From Paenibacillus sp. UNC451MF (GTDB lineage: Bacteria > Bacillota > Bacilli > Paenibacillales > NBRC-103111), in the NCBI RefSeq assembly GCF_000686845.1, contig NZ_JMLS01000002.1:372001-436000 (forward strand): DNA of 64,000 nt, given 5' to 3'. A program made the translations under genes and the position numbers. Numbering within the stretch: the stretch's first letter is position 1; every line of letters starts with the position of its first letter. Positions 36,322 through 43,497 of this stretch are shown one piece after another. The notes beneath the pieces were generated by a model. The model made no database searches, had not been told where the DNA came from, and was given only the letters and a program-made list of their open reading frames with translations.

Positions 36322-37689
36322 GTGAGGAGAACGAAGGTCACTATTAAGATTTCTAATGCCAGCAGTTCTTTGGACGATAACACCCTCATATTGAGCGACA
36401 TCGTACGGAAAAAATGGAAGATACCTGTGCAAACCCCGCTCACGCTGTGCTTCGGCTCGGCAAAACATGAGGTCAAAGTCGTTACAACTACACTGGCAGA
36501 TGTCCTTCGCATTCACGCTTCCATTGCTGCACTATGGGGGCTGTCACACGGCGACTCGCTGTGCCTGCAATACAAAGCAAACGACCAGACCCTTCACATC
36601 GGGCCGTTAATCGGTGTATTGATCAGCCGTATCAATTCCGTGAACGTTGAAAAGCCTTTCGGTTCCACAACAGCCTTTTATCGGGAGTTAAACGATACCT
36701 GCAGGCTGTTCGGTGCCTCCATATGCTTTATTACCCCGGATGAGCTGAACGATCAAAGCCAAACGGTCAATGGGTGGCGTTATACGGGCAAATGGGAGCA
36801 AAGGACGTTCCCGATGCCTCATGTGATTTATAACCGTCTGACTTCCCGAAAGCTGGAAAACCGCGACAATGTCCAGCAGTTTTTTCGTCATGCCAAAACA
36901 CAGCATCAAGCAATTCTGTTTAATGAAAAATATTTGAACAAGACAGAGGTGTTCGATGCGCTGAACAACGCAACCGAGCTCCACAAATATTTGCCGGAGT
37001 CTCATCTGCTGCGTAATTTTGAAATATTAAAATCGATGTGCGCCAAGTATCCCGTTATTTTCCTTAAGCCTGTTACAGGGAGTCTGGGAAAAGGGATTAT
37101 TCGCGTCACAAGGCAAGCGGACCTTTCCTATGTAGGTCATTTCACCAATCTGAATGGCGCTCGCAAACAATCGTTTCCGTCGTTAAGCCGATTTTTCTCC
37201 GCTATATCCGGCAAAATCAAACAGCAGCGCTATCAAATTCAGCAGGGACTTGATCTGATATGTATTGAAGGGCAACCTCTGGATTTTCGCGCTTTGGTCC
37301 AGCGCAATGAGCTTGGCGAATGGGAGGTCACTTCCATTGTGGCCAGAATTGCCGGGAATCAACAATTCGTTTCCAATTTGGCTCGCGGAGGCCGTTTGTC
37401 AACCGTGAAGGACGCACTGGAACATTCCCATTCCACTGCTGCAGCAGGCTGCGCGCCTAAGCTAAGGCGTGCTGCTCTATTGATCGCCAATGGAATCGAA
37501 AAGCACATCAGCGCTCATTTCGCCGAGCTGGGCATCGATTTAGCGGTCGATACGCAGGGCAGAATATGGCTTCTTGAGGTCAATTCCAAGCCTTCTAAGG
37601 AAGACAATACCCCTTTATGGTCAGAGGGCAAGGTTCGTCCCTCCGTAAAGAGGATCGTACAGTACTCCCGATACGCAGCTAAATTTTGA
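36322..37689 (+). CDS. YheC/YheD-family ATP-grasp protein, long form (copy 1)
   Basis: A 455-residue relative of the Bacillus endospore coat-associated proteins YheC/YheD. Residues 1-100 form a beta-rich N-terminal domain (SDIVRKKWKIPVQTPLTLCF; ALWGLSHGDSLCLQYK), followed by the family segment LHIGPLIGVLIS and MPHVIYNRLTSRK. The C-terminal ATP-grasp fold has FLKPVTGSLGKGIIRV, YQIQQGLDLI, DFRALVQRN and the metal-ligand motif WLLEVNSKPSK. ATP-grasp enzymes ligate a carboxylate to an amine or thiol; the substrates are unknown here. The GTG at 36322 follows AAGGAG. It is the first gene of a four-gene run, under a sigma-K-like promoter. Confidence 0.9.
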   Translation: MRRTKVTIKISNASSSLDDNTLILSDIVRKKWKIPVQTPLTLCFGSAKHEVKVVTTTLADVLRIHASIAALWGLSHGDSLCLQYKANDQTLHIGPLIGVLISRINSVNVEKPFGSTTAFYRELNDTCRLFGASICFITPDELNDQSQTVNGWRYTGKWEQRTFPMPHVIYNRLTSRKLENRDNVQQFFRHAKTQHQAILFNEKYLNKTEVFDALNNATELHKYLPESHLLRNFEILKSMCAKYPVIFLKPVTGSLGKGIIRVTRQADLSYVGHFTNLNGARKQSFPSLSRFFSAISGKIKQQRYQIQQGLDLICIEGQPLDFRALVQRNELGEWEVTSIVARIAGNQQFVSNLARGGRLSTVKDALEHSHSTAAAGCAPKLRRAALLIANGIEKHISAHFAELGIDLAVDTQGRIWLLEVNSKPSKEDNTPLWSEGKVRPSVKRIVQYSRYAAKF

Positions 37690-37709
37690 CGGATGTTGAG
37701 GTGATTACC

Positions 37710-38984
37710 ATGATGACCCCGTCGCCCATACGCCTGTTCGGCATCATGACTACGCAATCAGAAGGGTACCCCCCTTTTTTGAGCCGTGATTTTTACCGTA
37801 AGCTTTGCTTGATCGGCAGCCGAGCCGGACTGACCGTGTTCGTGTTTACCCCTCAAGGCATCCGATGGTCCGAAGGCACTATCACCGGCTATGCTTTTGA
37901 TGCAGCAGCCCGCAGGTGGAACTGCCAGGATTATGAGATGCCTCATGTCGTGTATGACCGTTGTTTCTTTACGAATCGCAAACAGTATGCGGTGTACCGC
38001 GAAGCCATTCAAGAACTAAGAAACCGTCAAACCCCGCTGTTTCTCGGGTATGGCCTGAAAGGAAAATGGGAGGTCCAGCAAATGCTGGAGCAGGACGGAC
38101 GCTTTAGCAGCCACTTACCGAAAACGGAAGTAATGAAAAGCGTGCGCACGGCGGCAGAATGGCTTAGAGCCCGCTCCGAGGTGCTATTAAAGCCTCAGGC
38201 CGGCTCGCAGGGCTGCGGTGTGCTGCTTGTGCGGCGAGCTCCGGGCCGCACAGGCACGCAGGCGCGCAGGCACGCTGCCGGCTCCGCTGCGCAGGAGACC
38301 ACGGCAAACGCTGCGGCGTTTACCGTGATCGGGCGCGACGCGCGCAATGGCAAGGTAGCGCGCAGCTTCGCCGACGCAGCGACGCTCATGCGCTGGCTGC
38401 GTCGCATCACGGAGCAGCGCAACTATTTGCTGCAGCAGTATTTGCCGCTCCAAGGACGCTCCGGCGAAGCGTACGATGTACGCTCGCTTGTGCAAAAGGA
38501 TGGCTCCGGTCAATGGCAGGTGACCGGGATGGCCGTGCGCAAAGGTCAACAAGGCAGCCTGACCTCTAACCTGCATGGTGGAGGAACCGTGGAGCCCGCA
38601 AAAGCTTATCTCAACGCCCAGTTCGGATCGGTTCGATCCGAGGGCATTCTGAACGAGTTGAAGAGACTCTCCAAGGAGATTCCGGTAGCACTCGAGCAGT
38701 CTCACGGTCGACTTGCCGAGCTTGGCATCGATTTTGGAGTCGATATAACCGGTCACATCTGGCTTTTGGAAGTTAATTCCAAGCCAGGCCGGTCCATTTT
38801 TTCTTTCTTACAAGATAAGAAAGCTCGCTACAATGCATTGGCCAATCCGATTCGATATGCCCGCTATTTGCTGCGTCACCCTCGAACGGGAGAACCTGCG
38901 GCTGGAGCCCAGCACGCTGTAAAGTCAGCTCAATCCTCCCGCAGACGTTCGGACGACGCTTCGTCGCTTCCCGACCAAGCTTAA
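37710..38984 (+). CDS. YheC/YheD-family ATP-grasp protein, short form with Ala/Arg-rich insert (copy 2)
   Basis: A 424-residue YheC/YheD relative that lacks the N-terminal beta domain and starts at the family core (IRLFGIMTTQSEGYPPFLSR). The start is ATG 37710 after GAGGTGAT; a TTG at 37686, overlapping the previous stop, has no ribosome site. Core motifs are MPHVVYDRCFFTNRKQ, LLKPQAGSQGCGVLLV, YDVRSLVQKDG and WLLEVNSKPGRSIFS. Between the ATP-binding lysine strand and the next strand sits an Ala/Arg/Thr-rich insert (nt 38235-38330), much richer in G+C than its surroundings. The C-terminal 35 residues are low complexity. Confidence 0.88.
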   Translation: MMTPSPIRLFGIMTTQSEGYPPFLSRDFYRKLCLIGSRAGLTVFVFTPQGIRWSEGTITGYAFDAAARRWNCQDYEMPHVVYDRCFFTNRKQYAVYREAIQELRNRQTPLFLGYGLKGKWEVQQMLEQDGRFSSHLPKTEVMKSVRTAAEWLRARSEVLLKPQAGSQGCGVLLVRRAPGRTGTQARRHAAGSAAQETTANAAAFTVIGRDARNGKVARSFADAATLMRWLRRITEQRNYLLQQYLPLQGRSGEAYDVRSLVQKDGSGQWQVTGMAVRKGQQGSLTSNLHGGGTVEPAKAYLNAQFGSVRSEGILNELKRLSKEIPVALEQSHGRLAELGIDFGVDITGHIWLLEVNSKPGRSIFSFLQDKKARYNALANPIRYARYLLRHPRTGEPAAGAQHAVKSAQSSRRRSDDASSLPDQA

Positions 38985-38991
38985 GGCCATT

Positions 38992-39142
38992 GCTTACGAA
39001 GATAGCTTTGTTTACGCATTGCTCAGCCACTGCTTACGAAGATAGCTTTGCTACGCAAAGCTCAGCCACTGCTTACGAAGATAGCTTTGCTACGCAAAGC
39101 TCAGCCACTGCTTACGAAGATAGCTTTGCTACGCAAAGCTCT
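38992..39142 (+). repeat. Four 39-bp tandem repeats, each with a perfect 8-bp hairpin
   Basis: Units begin at 38992, 39032, 39071 and 39110; the first is 40 bp and diverged, the rest are 39 bp and almost identical. Each of the last three carries AGCTTTGC-TAC-GCAAAGCT. The array ends right before the AGGAGGA of copy 3 and fills most of the 171-base gap between copies 2 and 3. Confidence 0.9.
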
Positions 39143-39155
39143 TAGGAGGAAAACC

Positions 39156-40520
39156 ATGAGTTTGACAACTTGCACGATTCATGTGACACAGAGACAGGAA
39201 AGAGTCATCTACTTGACTAGTGAATTGGCGAGAACCCTCAAGCTGGCGAAAACAAAATCCGTGTCCCTGCAACTAGGAAGTAAAAGCGCCTCCGCAGGTT
39301 TCAAGCTTTTGAAAAAAACGGGCAGCCATTTGTATGTGCCTATGTCCATCGTGTCTCAGCTGCGTATTCCTCAACTAGGCACCACTTTGGTTGAGTGCAG
39401 CAACGGCAAGGATATTCGCTTAGGCCCTTTAATAGGGATCTTGACTAGTGTCTCGCCAACCGGCGCGCCATTTGGGCAGCGTACGGAATTTATACGCCAA
39501 TTCATGCGGGTCGGCTCGGACCGGTCGTATTATTTCGGCTTCTCCCCCCAGGACGTGAACTGGTCTCAGGAAACGGTCACCGGTACTTTCCCCCGCAAAG
39601 AAGGCGGCTGGTATCGTAAAACCGTCCCTCTACCGGACGTGGTCTACAATCGGCTTCCAAGCCGCAAGTCCGAGAAGCAGCCATCGATGAACGCGTTTAA
39701 GCAGCGTTTTGTTAAACGCGGCATTCCGTTGTTCAACTGGGCATTTTTTGAGAAATGGGACATTTACAATCTGCTTGAAGGAACCGATGCGTTCAAATAC
39801 GTTCCTGAATCGCATATCAATCCATCTGCAAACCAGATCAAGGAAATGCTGGATAAGCACAAATTCATCTATTTGAAGCCTACTGCAGGCAGTCTCGGTA
39901 TCGGTATTTACCGGCTCACCTACAATCCCAAGCGAGGATATTACGCCCGCTTCCGACGCGGTGACAAAAACGTTCTGCTGCGCTTCAGCAAGTTCGAATC
40001 GCTGATGTCGCTGTTGAACCGCAACAACGGCCGCCTGAATAATTACGTAGCACAGCAGGGTATACGGTTGATTGAGATCGACAGCTGTCCTATCGATTTT
40101 CGTTTCCACCTTACCAAAAACATTAACAACCAATGGGTAGTCCCAGGCATCGGAGCCAAAAAGGCGGGAAAAGGAAGCGTAACGACACATGTGCGGAACG
40201 GAGGTCAGTTATTTACTCCGGAACAGGTTCTGAAGCAGATTTTCGGCAGCCGTGCCGATCAAGTGTTAACCAGCGCTAAAGAAACGGCGATTAACCTCGC
40301 TGAAGCGATAGAGCAAAAAAGTCGACATACACTAGGCGAACTCGGTTTTGATATCGGTATAGACCAAAATGAACGAATCTGGATGTTCGAGGCCAATTCC
40401 AAGCCAGGCCGTTCTATCTTCAAGCATCCCGCCCTAAAAGGAGAAGGTAAGGCATCTCTGCAGTATATCTACGATTACTGCCTATACCTTAGCCGATTTC
40501 GACCAAGGAGGGATACCTGA
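39156..40520 (+). CDS. YheC/YheD-family ATP-grasp protein, long form (copy 3)
   Basis: A 454-residue long-form member. The start is ATG 39156 with AGGAGGA five bases upstream; the frame runs 36 codons further back through the tandem repeats, which I do not regard as coding. The N-terminal beta domain (SLTTCTIHVTQRQERVIYLT) is present but diverged from copy 1. Core motifs are IRLGPLIGILTSVSPTGAPF, LPDVVYNRLPSRKSEKQ, YLKPTAGSLGIGIYRL, YVAQQGIRLI, DFRFHLTKN and WMFEANSKPGRSIFK. Its stop TGA is immediately followed by the GTG of copy 4, so the two are coupled. Confidence 0.9.
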   Translation: MSLTTCTIHVTQRQERVIYLTSELARTLKLAKTKSVSLQLGSKSASAGFKLLKKTGSHLYVPMSIVSQLRIPQLGTTLVECSNGKDIRLGPLIGILTSVSPTGAPFGQRTEFIRQFMRVGSDRSYYFGFSPQDVNWSQETVTGTFPRKEGGWYRKTVPLPDVVYNRLPSRKSEKQPSMNAFKQRFVKRGIPLFNWAFFEKWDIYNLLEGTDAFKYVPESHINPSANQIKEMLDKHKFIYLKPTAGSLGIGIYRLTYNPKRGYYARFRRGDKNVLLRFSKFESLMSLLNRNNGRLNNYVAQQGIRLIEIDSCPIDFRFHLTKNINNQWVVPGIGAKKAGKGSVTTHVRNGGQLFTPEQVLKQIFGSRADQVLTSAKETAINLAEAIEQKSRHTLGELGFDIGIDQNERIWMFEANSKPGRSIFKHPALKGEGKASLQYIYDYCLYLSRFRPRRDT

Positions 40521-41711
40521 GTGGATATCGAACTTCACGAGACCCCGCAAAAGCCGACGCTGGCCATTCTCACTTACGCCGATGAAAACCGGGTTTTTCG
40601 GGGAAATCAGGAAAATTTTATCGATTTGATCCGATCCGGCGAGGAAAAAGGCGTATTGGTATATGTCATGACCACCAACGACTTCAAGCTGGTCGGCAAA
40701 AAAGCGCTCGGCTACTCTTACAACTTTCAAACGAAAAAGTGGAAAAAACAGCTGCTCCCGCTTCCTCACGTTATCTATAACCGGATTCCGTACCGTAAAT
40801 TCGAGCTGCTCCCTGAGGTACAGCAGGTGCTTCAAGTATGTATGAGACACGGTAAAATCCACTTTTTCAATCCAACCTTTTTCAATAAATGGACCTTATT
40901 CGAGTGGCTGAATAAATCGAAAAACACTCAAACCTTAATCCCCGCAACCCAAAAGCTGACGACAAGCGAGGACTTGGAGCATTTGCTGGAGAAGCATCAA
41001 AACCTATATCTGAAACCGATACGGGGCAAGGCAGGAAAAGGCATCATGAAGGTGAGCCAGATTCCAGAGAAATCAGCTAAAACCCGGAAGTATCAATTAA
41101 GTATTCAAAATAAGACGAAGAGCCATATTTCCCGCTACTCGAACGTCCCCCAGCTGTGGACTCAAATCCGCGAAGCGATAGGCAACAAAGATTACATCAT
41201 ACAGCAAGGCATCACTCTCGCTAACTATAAACAGCGTCCGTACGATCTTAGGGTGCTCGTTCAGAAAAACAATAAAGGCCTATGGAGCATTGCCGGTATC
41301 GGCGCCAGGCTAGCGGGCAAGCTGAGTATTACAACTCATGTTCCGAGGGGCGGTTCCATTGATGACCCCGCCAAACTGCTCGATGCGGGCTTCGGCCCTA
41401 CGGTCAGCAAAAAAATATTAAGGCGGGCCAAAAAATCCGCGCTAGTCATAGCTAAGCAAATCGAGAAAGCAAGCCAAACGATGCTGGGTGAAATGTCGAT
41501 GGACCTTGGAGTCGACACGACGGGACAAATCTGGTTTTTTGAAGCCAATTCCAAGCCAATGAAGTTCGATGAGCCCCATATTCGTCAAAAATCGTTGGAT
41601 AACCTGATTTTATACAGCGTTCATCTATCCAAAACGCCAGCAAAGCCATCCCGGTTTGCTGCAGGAGCAGCGAAGCGCAAAACGGCAAACCATTCAGCGA
41701 AGGCCAGATAA
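40521..41711 (+). CDS. YheC/YheD-family ATP-grasp protein, short form (copy 4)
   Basis: A 396-residue short-form member beginning TLAILTYADENRVFRGNQ near residue 13. GTG at 40521, with AAGGAGGG eight bases upstream and no gap after copy 3. Motifs: LPHVIYNRIPYRKFELL, YLKPIRGKAGKGIMKV, YIIQQGITLANYKQRP, YDLRVLVQKNNKG and WFFEANSKPMKFDEP. The C-terminal end is basic (KRKTANHSAKAR), a feature that could help binding to an acidic coat or polymer. Last gene of the plus-strand run; a hairpin follows at 41752-41780. Confidence 0.9.
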   Translation: MDIELHETPQKPTLAILTYADENRVFRGNQENFIDLIRSGEEKGVLVYVMTTNDFKLVGKKALGYSYNFQTKKWKKQLLPLPHVIYNRIPYRKFELLPEVQQVLQVCMRHGKIHFFNPTFFNKWTLFEWLNKSKNTQTLIPATQKLTTSEDLEHLLEKHQNLYLKPIRGKAGKGIMKVSQIPEKSAKTRKYQLSIQNKTKSHISRYSNVPQLWTQIREAIGNKDYIIQQGITLANYKQRPYDLRVLVQKNNKGLWSIAGIGARLAGKLSITTHVPRGGSIDDPAKLLDAGFGPTVSKKILRRAKKSALVIAKQIEKASQTMLGEMSMDLGVDTTGQIWFFEANSKPMKFDEPHIRQKSLDNLILYSVHLSKTPAKPSRFAAGAAKRKTANHSAKAR

Positions 41712-41751
41712 ACATTCGCTACGATCCACAGTCATGAAAAGTCATACCAAA

Positions 41752-41790
41752 AAGACCTCGTCGGTTCAAGACGGGGTCTTCGTTTGTTCC
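41752..41790 (+). terminator. Hairpin after copy 4, probable terminator
   Basis: AAGACCTCGTC and GACGGGGTCTT arms with a seven-base loop, then a short T-rich tract. Confidence 0.65.
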
Positions 41791-41810
41791 GAGGCAAGAA
41801 GCCAGGAATA

Positions 41811-41853
41811 CAAATAAAAGACCGCTTCTGCCTGCAACCCAGGCGTAAGCGAT
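41811..41853 (-). terminator. Terminator after minus-strand copy 5
   Basis: On the minus strand ATCGCTT, CCTG and their partners CAGG, AAGCGGT form a two-part stem, followed by CTTTTATTT. Confidence 0.65.
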
Positions 41854-41897
41854 CCTGTTTATTAGGGATTACAACTATCGTCGGCAACCATGCTTCA

Positions 41898-43268
41898 CTA
41901 AAATTTCGTTGAAAATCTGGCATACTGAACAATTTTCCTGACGGATGGGCGTGCTTTACCTTCGTCAGAGAGCGGAGCATTGTCGTCTTTCGAAGGCTTC
42001 GAGTTGACCTCGATAAGCCATACCCTGCCTTGAGAGTCCAGAGCCAAATCGATACCCAGCTCGGCAAAATGCCCTTGTACTTGTGTTTCTATCCCTTTCG
42101 CAATCTTCAAGGCTACCCGCCTCAGCTTTGCGTTCCCTCCTGACGCAGCAGCGTTGCCAGAGCGTGCTATTGCGTCTTTAACCGTGCTCAGCGAGCCGCC
42201 CCTGGCAAGATTGGAGACATAGTGATGGTCTCCGGCGATTCTTGCCACAATCGATGTGACGCCCCAATTCCCGGTTTCTCCGCGCTGCACTACCGCTCTG
42301 AAGTCAACTGGGCGTCCGTTTACCGTGAGCAGATTAATGCCCTGCTGAATTTGATAGCGCGTTGACTTCACTTTCTCCGTAACCGAGTCGTAAAGCTCGT
42401 TCAAGCCGTCAAATGTTTTTTTGCGCACTCCATTCTTGCTCGTGTAATGACAAGTGTAAGAATCTCCCGTATTCCGAGTGATGCGAATAATCCCTTTGCC
42501 CAAGCTCCCTCCGACCGGCTTGAGAAACACAATAGGATACTTGGCGCACATCGTTTTCAGTACCGAGGAATTGCGCAGCGAATACGATTCCGGCAAATAC
42601 GCGTTCAGCCCCGGCTCCTTTTTCAACGCATCGAATACTTCCATCTTGTTCAAATACTTGTCATTGAAAAATACGAGGTCCTTACGACCTTTCACTTGCT
42701 TGATGAAATGCTGAACATTCGGTTTGTTTTCCGTCTTTCGCGAGGTTAATCGGTTGTAAAGGACATTCGGAATCGGAAAGCTTGACTTTACCCATTTGTT
42801 CGCCGTGAAATGCCAGCCTCTTATGATATCGCTTTGACCCTGCATATCTTTGGGCGTGCAAAAAAAGACGGCTGCCCCGTACTTCTGGCATGTTTCGGTT
42901 AGCTCACGGCAAAATGCAGTATTGACTCCAAAAGGCTTATCAGGCATGTTGGCAAAAACACTGCTGACCATTACTCCAATAAGCGGACCAATATGAATGG
43001 TACGTGTTCCCGCTTTGTAACGAAGACACAGGTTGTCGTTCTGAGACAAATTCCATTTAGAAGCAAGCGAAGCGCTAATTTGCAGGAGACCGGCTTGTGA
43101 TGAGGGTACGACCGTCACCTCCTGCCGCCCGATTCCGAAGCATAGTTTCAGTGGAGTTTGAAATGGAATCTTCCATTTTTTTGCTATAGCTTCGCTGAGC
43201 TTGATAGTCGCACCGTCCCCAGAAACACCGGAGCTTTGAACTTGCAACTTTACTTTTGTTCTTATCAT
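41898..43268 (-). CDS. YheC/YheD-family ATP-grasp protein, long form (copy 5, facing copy 1)
   Basis: A 456-residue long-form member, by eye the closest relative of copy 1 over its whole length (for example KKWKIPFQTPLKLCFGIGRQ; YLNKMEVFDALKKE; FLKPVGGSLGKGIIRI; FAELGIDLALDSQGRVW; LIEVNSKPSKDDN). ATG at 43268 after AAGGGG. It lies opposite to copies 1-4, so copies 1 and 5 face each other across the block, each behind the same promoter type. This suggests an inverted duplication. The expected role is spore-coat associated ATP-dependent ligation. Confidence 0.9.
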   Translation of the reverse strand: MIRTKVKLQVQSSGVSGDGATIKLSEAIAKKWKIPFQTPLKLCFGIGRQEVTVVPSSQAGLLQISASLASKWNLSQNDNLCLRYKAGTRTIHIGPLIGVMVSSVFANMPDKPFGVNTAFCRELTETCQKYGAAVFFCTPKDMQGQSDIIRGWHFTANKWVKSSFPIPNVLYNRLTSRKTENKPNVQHFIKQVKGRKDLVFFNDKYLNKMEVFDALKKEPGLNAYLPESYSLRNSSVLKTMCAKYPIVFLKPVGGSLGKGIIRITRNTGDSYTCHYTSKNGVRKKTFDGLNELYDSVTEKVKSTRYQIQQGINLLTVNGRPVDFRAVVQRGETGNWGVTSIVARIAGDHHYVSNLARGGSLSTVKDAIARSGNAAASGGNAKLRRVALKIAKGIETQVQGHFAELGIDLALDSQGRVWLIEVNSKPSKDDNAPLSDEGKARPSVRKIVQYARFSTKF

Positions 43269-43340
43269 GAGAAACCCCTTCCCAGCATCGTCTTGCCATT
43301 AAGACAGCTATATGCTTGGAACAATAACAAACGAACTACT

Positions 43341-43370
43341 TCATCATATGTGGGCCTTTACCCCTTGGTG
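43341..43370 (-). promoter_or_regulatory. Sigma-K-type promoter of copy 5
   Basis: On the minus strand CACC (43370-43367), 16-bp spacer, CATATGATGA (43350-43341). The surrounding 50 bases, including CAGTTT upstream and GAAGTAGTTC downstream, match the copy 1 promoter. The 229-base gap to the GH105-type gene holds nothing else I can assign. Confidence 0.65.
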
Positions 43371-43497
43371 AAAAAAAACTGCGGCGGAATACCCATCATA
43401 CTATGTTCGTTTCAAAGTCCTTGAAGGTATCTAGAGAATGAGGCTCCCCATGATCTTGCAAGCTTTGCCTCTCAAATGGGAACAGGTCTGAGAGCCA

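Noticed and set aside
38992-39142. CRISPR array
   Set aside because: Repeats are contiguous with no unique spacers, and no cas gene is present.
39048-39155. N-terminal extension of copy 3 through the tandem repeats
   Set aside because: The ATG at 39156 has an ideal ribosome site, and the extension only encodes the repeated 13-residue unit; it is not family sequence.
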